A stretch of DNA of 64,000 bases. It comes from Monocercomonoides exilis. Lineage: Eukaryota; Preaxostyla; Oxymonadida; Polymastigidae. Under the pieces are notes generated by a model. That model ran no database searches and had not been told where the DNA came from. It saw only the letters and a program-made list of their open reading frames with translations. The stretch lies in assembly GCA_001643675.2 (NCBI GenBank), contig LSRY02000005.1, forward strand, positions 1,590,001 to 1,654,000. The letters are read 5' to 3'. The translations under genes and the position numbers were made by a program. Below are positions 28,562 through 40,963 of the stretch, one piece after another. Numbering within the stretch: position 1 is the first letter of the stretch; every line of letters starts with the position of its first letter.

Positions 28562-31500
28562 TTACGAAACGACACATCCCTCAAATCCTGTTCTTCTTTT
28601 GTTTTTTGATTGGCTGATGTTATCTTTAATCTTCTTTCTCTTTGCTTCCTTCTCTTCCTGTGTCAGTGGAACACCAATCTCTCCAGGCTTCCATATCACA
28701 ACATAGCAGTCAATGCCTGAAGTGGCTATTGTCCCATCCAATGGAGACTGAACAACACAATTGACAACATTCTCATGCGCTTGCAAAATAGATACAACCG
28801 CGTCATCACTGCTTATGTTACTTTCATTTGTTTCATTTCTTTCTTTTTCTTCATTTTCTTCTTTTTTCTCTCTGTTAGTTGATTCGCTCTCTGAACGAAA
28901 ATGACTTTTGCCATTTGTGAATGGATAATGATGTGGGCTTCTAAGAATATCAGATGAATAATTCTCATTTGATGTTAAAGAAGAAACCTGCTTTCCTGAA
29001 ATACTGTTTCTTCTCATTCTTGTTGCTTCACCATTAGACGTCCTTCGCATTTTAGACAAATCATACAAAACTGCCTTTGAGTCATCGCTTCCAATTGCCA
29101 CAATATTTGGCGACAGAGGGAAAAAGAAAACGTTCTTTATTGTATCATAGCTAATATGTGAAGATAACAGTAAAGGAGGCGAAAAGCGCTTTTGCCTCAG
29201 ATTTATGTACGTGCATTCAAAATTCTGAGCACATCGGACTTTCTTTGGAACAAAAGAGGCAGAATGACTCGAAGCACCAACAGATGCTTTCGACGCAGAG
29301 GAACGAAAGGAGGAAAAAGAAGCAGTTGATGGCTCTAAAATCGTTCGCACTCTGCTGTGAGGTTTAAAGTCCGCAGGCTCAGACACTGTTACCACCCGTT
29401 CATTGGCACTTTGAATCACAGGCACTTCTTCTGCATCCTCTTCATCTGGAACAGGACTTTCTTGTCCGTCTGTGCTTTCAAAAAGCGTGTGAGTGTTAGC
29501 ATCAGCAGGAGGTTGTTCCAGAAGGCTTGGAGTTTCGCTGCTTCTATCATTGTTAGCTTCCTTCTCAGAGTCAGTTCTCTCTTCGGTATTTCTTTGCTCC
29601 GCTTCTATTTCTTCACTACTCGCCCTTCTACCTCTTTCATCAGATTCTTCAAAAGCGACGTTGCTCAAATGCTCTGTCTCGCCGTGAGCAATCAGAGGAT
29701 CACCTATTTCTCTATCAGCTGCCTCTTCGTGGTGCTCGCTATCATTTGCTCCAAAATCATAAAAGTCAAAATAATCCCACGGAACATTATCAGGATTGAA
29801 ATGGAGATCTTCAACTTCTGGAGGAAAAATTGGGAAATGTATTTCATTTTCAAGCTCGTCCAACGAACTTTCCTCATCAAGATCAGAATCCATTTCGAAT
29901 AAAAAGCTGTCGAAATGATCTGGCATCTCAATTTCCATATCTCCCATTCCTTCTGTCATCATCACGTCCTCTTCATCCGCAAACATATGATAAGGAAAAA
30001 CTGCCTCTGACGCTCTATCAGAAGATTCATCACTAGTAGGCTCTTCAATGTTTTGCTGCAGCCACATATCAACTTTTCTTTGCTGCTTTCGTCTGAGTTT
30101 TTGTGCGCGTTCAAAGATCGGAGAAGAGCGCCTGATAACCCAGGAAAGTGCTGAAGATGAAAAAGACTTCTGAGTCTTTGGTGTTGTAGCTTCTGCTGCT
30201 GATGAAGATGAAGAAGAAGAGAATGAAGGAAATGAAGAACATGAAGAAGACGATGAATTTGCTTCAAAGCAGCTTGTCAGTGTATCTATCAATGCAAGCG
30301 AAGATGCATATCCTTCATGACAGCATCCAGTGTTGTTTTCGTCTCTCGAGAAAGGCAAGCGCAAAGGAAGAGCCTGCGACCATTTGGGTGAAGTTCCTCG
30401 AATTCTGTCGTTGTCTCTTAAAAGAGAAGGATACGAGAATGCAAAAGACAGGGACGGGTCTGATTTCAATTGAGTTGATAAACTATTATATTTTGGGGAT
30501 AATTCGATTTTATTTAATTCTTTAATTTGATCACAATCTGTTGAACTTTCTGAAGCTTCAGTAGAAATCGGTAAAAGACTTTCATAAAAATGCAAAGTTT
30601 CGTCTTCTTGACAATCTTTTATATCAAGCAGATCAGAATCAGAATTATCAAAAGCCAGCATCGCATGAGAACCAGAAATGCACAAACTTTTAACAACAGG
30701 CTTGTTGAAGCGAAATCTAGAACTGGAAGAATTACCGACGAAATCTGAAAAAGTTCTGGTGTTCTTATCTCCGGCATCCGAATGACAGTTACAATCTTCA
30801 TTCAAAGCAGCGCATTTTGCATCTGTCTCATTTTCCTCTGCGCTTGCAATTATTTCTACTTCCTTTTCCGCTTCCTTTGAGTGCCTCGCATCGGCTACAG
30901 ACTCTTCTCTGTTGCGCAGAATGTTCTGCTCCACATCAAACACGAAGATGCCGTTGCTGTGCGACTGAACAGCGATCTTCGTGCCTGTTGGATCAAACGC
31001 ACAGCCTGTCATATCAGATTTGACCAAATCGTTCAGACATCCTCCGTCAGCAAGCGAAGCGAATGAAGAATCTTCATTGGAATTGCCACCATCGTCGCTG
31101 CTATCGTCAGTTTCGCTGTTGTTAGTGTCTTGTTCCCAAGCCTCATCTCCATCGCAATTAGCATCATTCTCCGAATCTTCAAAGAATAGTTCGTTTCTTA
31201 TTCTCTTCCTCTTCCAAGTTCCGTTTTTATTGTTTTTGTTGTTTTTTTTTTTTTTATTCTTTTTTTTCACGTTCACAGGCAAGTTCACAGCGATTCTCCC
31301 TTCTTTCTCCTGCCGAAATGCGTCGTTGCTGTTCCAGAACATGTTCACAACAGACAGCTCTGGCCGGTGGTCAACAATCATCCGGAGGTCGAATAGCTGC
31401 ACCGTCCCGCCGCCACACGCTACAGCAAACGTGGTGCCGTTTGGGTGGATATCCACAGAATGCAGCATCCGCCGCTCGTCAAGCTCAAAAGTCGAGAAAT

Positions 31501-32905
31501 AACTTCTGGCCGGATGCATAAGTGGGGAAGAAGAAGACGACGACGATGAGGAGGAGAAAGAAGGCAATGAAGAAGAAGAAGATGATGATGATGATGATGG
31601 TGATGGTGATGATGATGATGATGATGATGATTGTGAAGGTGTTAAAGAAGTTGTGGTTGGCTTTGAAGTTGTAACATCAGAAGTTGCATTATGCATATCT
31701 ACGAATTCATCATTGCTAATTCGAGAGAATCGTTCTTCCGTTGCAGAAGGGCTGATTTCATATAATCTATCTTTTTCGTCACAACTTTGAATATCACTTT
31801 CTGACAATTCGTCTTCATCAAAATAATCATCTAAATCGTTGTCATCTTCGTCGTTGAAGTCTTCTTCTCGAGAAATCAAATCAACATGTGGACGAAGGCT
31901 TGAGAATGTGTTGCTTGCTTTTTCTCTCCGTGACCTAGATGGCCTTTGCGCATGTGCTTGCCCGTCAGCAGAAGAATCTGCTTTCTCGTTTGTCTTCTTT
32001 GCCTTCTTTGCCTTATTTCGCTTACGTATCACGCAGGCATCCATAAAATCGTTAAGGTTCATTTTATCTCCAAACTGAAGAACAAGTGAAGAGTTATATC
32101 CTTCAAAAGCATCTTCAGCAAGCCATTGTGTTGATAACGGAATCTGACTGTTGCATTTGTTCCGATACCATTTCTTCCATTCTTTTCGTCCGGCAAATCC
32201 CAGTGATGATTTAAAAGTACTTCCTCTTAAAGCATTTATGCGAAAACGAGTTGATCTGAATCCTCCTCCATCTGCTTGGGATAAAAAATGTTTGCCTTTT
32301 GCAACAAAAGGAGCACGTTTCGTCGTAGGACGAGTAATTGTTCCTGGGTAATGCATTCGAGTGTCAAACAGTCGAACAGTGCCATCGAATGAGCATGACA
32401 TAAAACAGTCTGGCTGCATTTGATTTACGCACAAAGACATAACTTTCCTTCGATGATGCGTAAAATATGTTCCATAGTTTTGTTCAATACTGTGATGAAT
32501 GATAAAAGAATCATTTCCACCTGATAAAAGATCATTTGGACTTTTATGAGGAAAAAACGAAAGTGAAAAAACATTGGTTGAATGACCATAAACTGTCGAC
32601 AAGCAATCCCCTGAATGATAGTTCCATAGCTTTGTAGTGGAGTCATCTGATCCAGTTGCTTTAATATCATCATTCAAAAGTTACACTTAATTAAAAAATG
32701 ATGAAATCAAACCGAGTATGTATTTGTGCTTATGAAATGCAAGTGCATTAACGCATTCGCGATGTCCTTTTAATTTTACAATCGGCTCAAGTGAATCAGT
32801 GTACGAGCTTGTCGAAAAAATACGTGAAAATTCTCGAAATTGCTTTTGCTGGCTAAAAGAACTGAATGAGTGTATTTTCTTGTTTTCTTGGTAAGTTGAA
32901 TTCAT
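28562..32905 (-). CDS. WD40 protein of the DCAF5/6/8 type, CUL4-DDB1 receptor candidate
   Basis: Exon 1 is 32905-32713 and exon 2 32658-28562; the 54-nt intron has donor GTTTGA and acceptor AAAG, phase 1, giving 1,429 residues. Splicing restores a WD repeat (ILATGSDDSTTKLWNY). N-terminal repeats cover residues about 42-175 (LKGHRECVNALAFHKHKY, SCSFDGTVRLFDTR). Another lies near 465 (SVDIHPNGTTFAVACGGG, QLFDLRM). The final ones are near 1247 (FPLSPNIVAIGSDDSKAVL) and 1370-1400 (AHENVVNCVVQSPLDGTIAT, GIDCYVVIWKPG). The last pattern, VNCxxxxP then LATSGxDxxVxIW, is characteristic of DCAF5/6/8-type CUL4-DDB1 substrate receptors. Between repeats sit very long acidic and Ser-rich insertions, making it about twice the usual length. 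Substrate unknown. Subfamily choice is inference. Confidence 0.82.
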
Positions 32906-32993
32906 TTAAACAGATAATAAGCGGCTTCAATGTAGTTAACTTCACAGTGATTATCTTTTGATAACTTGATCATAATATAGCCATAAGAAAATT
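32906..32993. promoter_or_regulatory. Short bidirectional promoter, DCAF-like / legumain
   Basis: Only 88 bp separate the divergent start codons of the WD40 gene and the protease gene, so both promoters and leaders must fit here. AT-rich, with no TATA-like element I would defend. Confidence 0.4.
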
Positions 32994-34929
32994 ATGTTAT
33001 TATTTTTAGTTTTTTTATTTTTCTTTTTACTGCAATCATTTTGCACTAATTGGGCTATTGTAGTTGCTGGCTCTTATGGATATCGAAATTATAGGCATGT
33101 AAATGTATTTTGTTATACAATTGCAATTAATTGTTTTTAAAGGCATCAAAGTGATGTTTTTCATGCTTATCAGGTGCTTCTTGAGAGAGGGTTCGATGAT
33201 GACCATATCATCATGATGGCAGTTTGAAATATATTTTTGATTCTGCTTTGTTAATTTTTCTAAAAGTATGACGATGTTGTAACAGCATCTGAGAACAAAT
33301 TCCCTGGAATGATGTTCAATGCGCCAGATGGTCAAAATAACTATCCAGTATTCTTATGCGATATATGTAACTCATTTTTCTATTTATCTTAAAATTTTAG
33401 GGTGCTGAAAAAATCGATTATAGAGGAAGAGATTGCACTGCAAAAAATTTTCTTGCAGCACTTTCTGGGGATGAAGAAACAGCTTCGGGACCTGTTCTAC
33501 ACAGCACCTCTGTAGACAATATTTTTCTGTTTTATAGCGATCATGGGACTCCTGGAATTCTCACATTTCCTTCTGTGTGCTCAGTTTTTTCATTATAAAA
33601 TTTTAATTACAGATCATTCAATAATTAAACTTAAAACTAGGGAAGTTATCTGCATGCCAAAGATTTTATTGATACTATCGTTAACATGTCAAAGCTTAAT
33701 AAATTTAAAAAGATGCTTATTTACATTGAGGCATGCTACTCTGGATCAATGTTTGAAGATCTGCTCCCATCAAACATTGGAGTTTTTGCTATGACGGCTG
33801 CAAACGGAGAGGAGAACAGTTGGGCAACATATTGTGGAGTGCCATCTTTTGAGACGACATGCCTTGGAGATGAGCTTGCATGCGCATGGATGGAGCATAC
33901 GGAATCAGTGGATATTCATACAACTCATGTCAAAGAGCAAACAAACCTTGTGAAAGAATCGGTAACAAAAAGTCATGTTTGCTTCTTTGGAGATGAAAGA
34001 GTGCTGGATGACATGCTGAGCGATTATCAGCATGCTCTTTCTGGCTTAATACCAGACTCATTTTTACATTTCATTATCAAAGAAAAGGAGAAAAAATACA
34101 CTTCAGCATCTTCTCATTCTAACACTTCTCCAGCACATTCAACTTCTTCAAATCCCCTCACTCAAGACAATTCGCAAGTGATCCGCAAGCAGAGTGGAGT
34201 AAAAACTCCTCCTTTGCACGCGGATCATTCCTTTTCTCTTCATTCTCAATATTTCGGTTTGTTATCCCTCTTTTTTTTTTGAAAAATTTTTGAACACTGA
34301 GTTTTATTAATTTATTTTTTTTTTCTTCTTTAAAAAAAACAAAATTTAATGATAATTTCGAAAATGTCTTTGCTTCCATATTTTTTGAAACCATATCAGA
34401 ATCCACACCACAAGGAATGTCTCATTACACACTTCTTCGAAGAGCAGCACAACAAAGCAACGACCCATCAGTTAAAGCATCTCTTCAGAAGGAGGAAGAG
34501 GCAATGGAACTGGCATCCAACAGAACTTCTCTTCTTCTTTCGTTCTTTGAGCAGCAGCTGAAGAAGAAATTGAACGCAAATACTTCGAATACTACAAATG
34601 TTTTCAATGTGAAATGTTTTTTGGGGGGGAATAACACAAATGGCGAAGCTAATAGCGAAGTGCTGAAACTTGTAGAGCATTCTGAACGAGCGAATGATGT
34701 TGAAAAATACAAAATGTTGCTTGATCTTTACACAGCCAGCTGCGGACCTCCAGACGATTACAGTTTGATTCCTCACTTCAAAATAATGGCAAATGCTGTG
34801 AATGCGAAGCTTGTTGAAGAAGAAGAAGATGTGGTTTCATTTGGAATGTTCTTGAACTCACGTATGTGCAACAATAGAAAAAGAAATGAAGAAAAATTTG
34901 CGGAAAATGTTCATGAAAAGAGTGGTTGA
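32994..34929 (+). CDS. Legumain-type asparaginyl endopeptidase (C13), six exons
   Basis: Exons are 32994-33094, 33143-33221, 33267-33347, 33401-33574, 33641-34256 and 34400-34929 (1,581 nt, 526 residues); all phases close. Donors are GCATGT, GTTTGA, GTATTC, GTGTGC and GTTTGT. A hydrophobic signal peptide (about residues 1-17) precedes TNWAIVVAGSYGYRNYRHQ, the legumain N-terminal block. The catalytic dyad is visible: His135 in YSDHGTPGILTFPS and Cys177 in YIEACYSGSMFE, spaced 42 residues apart (41 in human legumain). TAANGEENSWATYC and LGDELACAWMEHTE are further family blocks. The C-terminal prodomain-like part is Ser/Thr-rich, then helical. The protein is predicted to enter the secretory pathway and act in lysosomes or vacuoles. 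GPI8 is excluded by the His/Cys contexts and the lack of a C-terminal membrane segment. Confidence 0.92.
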
Positions 34930-35590
34930 ACAATAAACAGGGAAATTGAAAAGAATAAAAGACAAATGAAGGAAATTCGAAAGATGTTGGGAAAAATTGC
35001 AAGGTGCCTAAATTGAATGATTGGAATTATGAAAATTATCTGAGGAGAAAAAAAAAAGAGGTTTGTATCGAAAATACGAAAATTTTTTGAAATCAGTTTT
35101 GAACACCTTTTGAAATTAAAAAGTTGCTTGTGGTAGTTTATTCTTTTGGAAAAAAGAGTGGTCTTTACTTTGGAGATTTGTTTTTTTATGATATTTGTGT
35201 TGCTTATTTCATGTTCTTTGTTTTTCAAGAGAGTTTTTCAAAAAAAAAATTTTTTTTTCTCATACAAAAATATGTTAAACAAAAATATAAAATAAAAAAC
35301 GGAAGTTTCAAATGAACAAAAATAAATAAAAAGTCGAAAAGTGCTTCAATTTTTCTTTTCATCAATTAATATATATTATCTTTTAAAATCACATCTTATT
35401 CAAACGAAATAACAAAAACAATCTTTCTGTTTCAAATAACAAAGGCACTGAAATAGATATTTGCATATAAGGTACTCTGGCATAAGGCCACTTAAAGTGT
35501 GCCATCGCATTTAAAAACGAGCTTTGTGAAAATGCTAAATGTTTTCAAGTGAACTTTCATCAACACTCTTAGGTGATGATAATATGTTTT

Positions 35591-35625
<35 letters not shown>

Positions 35626-36600
35626 TTCATTTATTTATTTATTTAACTTTTTTTGTGTTTTATTTCTCAAAAACAGCTGTTTCCTTATAGAAATTATGAG
35701 GGTCATAATTTTTCTTTTGACCTTTTTTATATCAAGACCTTTTTTTGTTTAGTCATTATCTTTTCCCACAATTTCACATAAAATAAGAATTTTTAGTATA
35801 TATATAGGGCAAAATATTTCACTTCAGGCATTTTCATTGAAAAATAATGCATTTTCGATTAACTTTTTTATATCAAAAAGCACAATATAAATGGGTCATT
35901 TTTTTGACATTCGTGAAATATTGGTAAAGTGGGTGATTTTTTTTGATATCATAAAAAATTCCGATGTTTGATCATATAAATTTTTCATTAAGGGTGAGGT
36001 TGATAAGAGAATTTTTATTTGAAATTACATGAAAATATAATTTAATATATTGTTATAATTAATTATTTGTTGATTTTAATTTGTTTCCAATTGTTTTTAT
36101 TACTTATTTTCAAAAAAACATTATTTCAAAAAAAAAATATCGAAAATTCAATGAATAGAACAAAACAAATGTTCACTGGTTTGTTAAACATAAAAACTAT
36201 AATAACAATACGTAATCAATCAAGTTTTAATATAAAAATTAGTTTTATGATGTTATTGCAAAGATATTTATAAATTGATTTTGAAGATCTTAAAACATTT
36301 ACTGAAAATGAACAATTTTCAAAAATTAACATCGAAAAAGATAATAGTTAAACAAGGTATTTTTCAGATATACAACAGTTTATAATGAATTATTATTAAG
36401 AAACAATTAATTCTTAGGAGAAGTTATCTAAATTTATTGATCAAACAAAGTTTAAAAACTAACTAAGAAAATTTAAAAAAAATGAGAAGAAATACGAAAA
36501 TTTCTGCTTTTTTCACTTAAAAATGTTTTGCTTAACAGCAATTCTCTTTTATTCTCCATCATCCACCTCTTAGGCATAGCCTTGCTTGAAAGCTGAGTTT
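34930..36600. other. AT-rich gap without genes
   Basis: Downstream of the legumain gene there are no frames with recognisable content. It contains a TTTA microsatellite of about 14 units (35590-35645). Otherwise low-complexity A/T sequence. Confidence 0.6.
35590..35645. repeat. TTTA tetranucleotide microsatellite
   Basis: About 14 tandem TTTA units with one interruption (ATTCATTT near 35626). Confidence 0.9.
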
Positions 36601-38160
36601 ATCTTTTATCGGGCTGTTCATTTTCCATGCAGTCTCTGCAAACACTCCTTTCGTTTGCGATGATTGATAAAAAAGAAGTGGGCGTGCTCATTTATGCAAC
36701 ACCATCTCCGCTGTCTCCTTGCCTGGCCTGTTTCTCGGCATCTCTTCTTTATCCACTTTTACAGTACTTGTATCCTTTTAATTCATTTTCGCTTTGTTCG
36801 CTGATTCTTCACTCATGGCAGTTTTCCCGTCTGCCCTGACCGACTCAACTGCTTTGAGGCAACATGAACCAGAATCTAGAACATTATTAAGACGAGAATG
36901 TGCAAACAAGGCCACATTTCGCTCTTATGCAAGGGGCCAGCTCTTATGTGAAATGCTGAGAGCGAATGTGCAATGGAATGTGCTGTTGAGACGTGTGTGT
37001 TCACCATCTATGTGAGCGATATGTCGACCGAAGGAGACGACCTCTTTATAGACTGCATCCACTCCGCTAAAGCTCCTCCAATCCTTGTCTCCGTTCTCAA
37101 CATCCGCATAGCCTTGAACGACGCCTTCCGAGGAAAGTACCTCTTTCTCCGGAGCTCCTATATCCCAGCCTAAATCGATGAGTCCCTCTTTTCCATTGAG
37201 TTCACCCAACCTTCTCTTGCTGTGAGAACATCCATCTGAAGCTCTGACTCCTCTCACACCGAGCCATACCTCGACTTAAACATCCTGCCTTTCATCACTT
37301 TTCTTCCGCACCCACCGGATATTCCTCTTCAAAGACACAGGCTCCTCTGTCAAGCTATGCTACTCCCCGCTTGGCCTCTATTTCTCCTTCTCCGCAATTT
37401 TTATCCATATCTTCCTCCAAAATTGCCTATCCAATATTCGAATTTGGTTTAACTCGAACAATCGTGTTTTTGTTCACTTTGCATTTTCCCGCTCGCTGAT
37501 ATTGCATTAAACAACAACTGCATCCGCATCTCATTCCACTCCTCATTTCACTCCTCTTTCCACTCCTCTTTCCACTTCTCCTTCCACTCCTCCTTCGCTT
37601 CAATCAACTTCTAAATCTTTTGCTTTTTCGACGGATTCCTCCAGACATCTTTCAGAATCTTTTCTCTCTCGCTTCAATTTCTTCTTCAGCACTTCACAGC
37701 CTTGCATATTCTTGACGTTGGATTTGGCAACTCCGTTTAAAATCTCACGCTATTAATCTTTCCATTGAAACAGACAGCACTATTCTTCTTATTCTGGATA
37801 AAATTTGTTAGATAGCTCCTTCAGATTGATGCACTCCTTCTTCACCACCATACAACTCTCTTGGATCTGCAGTTGCACACATGAAAACAACTGTGAGCTC
37901 CCCTACAACTGCCTTTCCGTTTGGAATTACCACTCCACCCACAGCAACCTCATCTGCTCTGATGCCGGTGGACTCAACATCGCTTTCATGTATCCACTTG
38001 TAACATATGCACAGTTGTTCAGCACAATTCACTGTCACTCAAATACATCGCCTATGGTCCGGATGTTCCTGCTTCCAAGCATTTTCAGATTGCAAAATAT
38101 CTTCTTCCCAAGAACAGCACTTAAAAAAAGCCGCAAGAATGTAAATATTTGAGCAAAAAG
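36601..38160 (+). pseudogene. Pyrimidine-rich decayed coding sequence
   Basis: The plus strand is strongly C/T-rich with higher GC than neighbouring deserts, which is typical of coding DNA here, but frames are broken every 60-115 codons. Pieces near 37000-37170 read like an extracellular-repeat protein (for example GDDLFIDCIHSA). The strand skew and Ser/Cys-rich content resemble beta-helix genes of the same genome. The identity is a guess; I only support that it is decayed coding sequence rather than ordinary spacer. Confidence 0.35.
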
Positions 38161-39256
38161 AGAAAAAGAGGGGTTGGAAATGTTCTGTGCTCAGAGCGAC
38201 TTCAGTAAGAGCTAATAAGAGTCTGTTACAGAAGATGAAGGAGTTGGTGGCTTCGCAGGAGTTCCAACAAGAATAGAAGGGGCTGACAATTGTGTGTGTG
38301 GGAACAATTAAAGGAGGAGTAGCAAAGGTTGAGGAGGCTGTGATGTTTTGAGTGTGCAGCTGGGCAGATGAGAGTGTGTTGTCGAACGAGTAAAATGTCT
38401 GCTGCTGTTCATCATCATTTTCATCACCTCCTTCTTCTCTTCCCCTGTCCTTCCTCCTCCTATCTATTACAGCCTGTGGAAGCCTTGTGTCTAATGCATC
38501 AATTTGTGATGTACAAAACTCGTCTTTCTCCTTCTTCTTCGTCTTCGCCTTTGGCTCTTCCTGCTGTCTCCCTTTCCTCTGCTCTGCGCTCAATTTGCTT
38601 CTGAAATCCGCCTTCCTTGCCTCATCCATTTGAACTTGAACTTCTCTCTCTTCGCTTCTTGGCGGTATCATAAAGCGAGCAGATGAACGTAATGTGCCTG
38701 TCAGCTCCTTCCCTCTTCCACCACCATTTCTCGTGATATGCCCATTCACCTCATTCACCTTATTTAGCACAGCCGGAGCGCGGAAGCCGTACCAAGTGCT
38801 GAAGCAGAGCGGAATACGCCTCTGGGGAATAAGAAAACAGTTCAAATGCACATTCAGCGAAGCCACAGAATGCATTGATGGTGGTGATGATGATGATAAG
38901 AATAAAGAAAAAGGAGGAGGCGATGGTGGAGAAGAAGCTGATGATGAATGGAACACAATAAAGCAGAAAACAACGATTTCAAAGCGTGAAGAGGACGAGG
39001 AATGAGAGAAAGAAGGAGCGGAGGGTTGCTGAAATCCTGAAGCAAATTCCAAAGAAGACACAGAATCAGAAGAAGTCGACAATTTCTTATCAGGTTGCAG
39101 AGGTTTAGATGAAATCTTCATTACTCTTAAGGTATCCATTGCATCGTCTGTATCATACTGAGCAAAGCAGCAGAAGCCAAAGTGATAACACAATTCAGCC
39201 AGCGCTATGCGATGGTGCGTGTCCAGAGGAGAAGTTGCAACTGTTGAAATGTTCAA
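38039..39256 (-). pseudogene. 405-codon frame, probable remnant of a larger minus-strand gene
   Basis: This frame is open for 405 codons. Its first 50 residues (HHRIALAELCYHFGFCCFAQ, TDDAMDTLRVMK) look like genuine helical, TPR-like protein. The next part is Ser/Pro-rich, then basic (KAKTKKKEKDEF), then Ser/Thr-rich. Upstream on the same strand are further fragments: 39957-39739 with SGLVNVLDEHLFRIVNAITE and 40359-40072, a Glu-rich segment. Purine triplet repeats (39310-39430) interrupt them. Either a multi-exon gene with unusual splice sites or, more likely, a gene in decay. No family recognised. Confidence 0.4.
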
Positions 39257-39309
39257 AGCATGCCAGACACAGGGAGGTGGAGTTGATGGCGTATCGTCAG
39301 TGGGGTTGG

Positions 39310-39430
39310 GAAAGAAGAAGAAAAAGAAGAAAAAGAAGAAGAAGAAGAAGAAGAAGAAGAAGAAGAAGAAGAATGTGAAGACGAAGAGGAAGAAGAAGAA
39401 GAAGAAGAAGAAGAAGAAGATGATGATGAT
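39310..39430. repeat. GAA-type purine triplet repeat
   Basis: A nearly pure plus-strand AAG/GAA run with A/G interruptions, ending in a short GAT run (39418-39434). On the minus strand it reads TTC/TCT, encoding poly-Ser. Such R.Y tracts can form triplex structures. Confidence 0.85.
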
Positions 39431-40963
39431 GATGAAGGAAATGGAATTATTTCTTTCTGTTGTGAGGAGGAAGAAGATGATGACAAAGTTTATGAAATGT
39501 GTGTTTGATTGTGTTCACAAAACATTGGAGAAGAAGAAGAAGAGAAAGATTGTGAAGAGTAAGAAGAGGAAGAAGAAGAAGATGATGATGATGAGGAACT
39601 CTAATATTGTCGCATAGAAAAAGAGAAGGTCGAACTAAATTCTTTCCCATCAGAAACATAAACAATTATAAAACCAGCTCTTCTTGCGCCGCACATCACG
39701 CAACTTCCATTTTCTCCCACACCTTTGACTTCCCTCATCTAATTTTTATTACCATTTCCAACTTCCTCTTTCTCCTCTTCTTTTTCTTCCGTGATTGCGT
39801 TCACAATTCTAAACAAATGTTCATCCAACACATTCACCAAACCAGAAGAACAACCTTCTTTCACTTGAGATGTGCTTGGTTTATTAATTCTTGCTGAAAT
39901 TGCACAAAAAGCCGAAAAATTTGGATTTTTCTTATTGTTCAGCAACTGAGTTGTCACATCCAGTGATTTTTAATCAACGCACTGAGAATCTGCATCAGAT
40001 CTTTGTGGCTTATTACAATGGGTTTGTGTTTTCTTCTTTCTCTTCTTCTTCCTCTTCTTCTTTAATTCATTTCATCTATCCTTTTGATGAAAAAAAGTTT
40101 GGTCTCTTTCTTTCACTTCTTTTCCTTTCTTTTCAACTTTTCCACTTTCAACATTCATCTCTCCTTCTCTCTCATTCTCAATCTCGTTATTTTCCATTCC
40201 TATGTTACAATCAAATCCATCAACTACGTTAATTTCAGCCTCCTCTTTTTCTGTATTCATTCTGCTATTGACTTCATCCATTCCTCCTTCTGAAGTCTCT
40301 TTCTCACTCTTCACATTTTCCGCATCTTTTTCCATTTCATTCTTCTCCTTAACCTCCAACCCACATCAGCAATCGCGCCCCATCTCCAATTGTGAATCCT
40401 TTGTGATTAACAGATTGTCTTCTTCCACTCTTTTCCGTCCTTCTGAATCGCTTTCAACGACCAGATCATTTCACACGTTTGCATTATCTCCCACATTGCT
40501 GTTTCGCACAGTACCACAGCAGCTGTAGTTAACTGAATTATTCTCATTTTGCCAATTTTAATAAGATCCAGCAGCGGTAGTCTAAATAACTTGAACAGCA
40601 TGAGGAAGAAATTCAGAAGATTTCTCAAGTGAAATGCACGATCCTCACACAACCGCCGTTGATTCTTCAAGGTGTTTCAGGAAAAAGATGAAGAGAAAGA
40701 TGATGAATTTCATCGAACGGTCACAATGTCCAGCCAGCCTTCAAATTCGTGAACTTTGTTAAGGAACTGGAGGTGCTCAATGCTGTTAAACACACATCGC
40801 TGTGAGTGCTCAGAGTTTCACCAATATCTCAGAAGGTCCGGCCAGATCTTTTTCTTTTTTTGAAGCCTTGACGAATTCACAAAGAACGGATAAAGGATAT
40901 TCGCATAAGACAAGAGCATCCGAACATTGCTGGTTTTTTTTCAGCGCGTGTGGAAGACACTTT

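Noticed and set aside
32994-34929. GPI8 (GPI transamidase) identity for the C13 protease
   Set aside because: The catalytic contexts are legumain-like (YSDHGTPG, YIEACYSGS), and no C-terminal membrane helix is present.
39207-39617. Plus-strand Lys/Glu-rich 136-codon frame
   Set aside because: It is almost entirely AAG/GAA triplet repeat and has no natural protein text.
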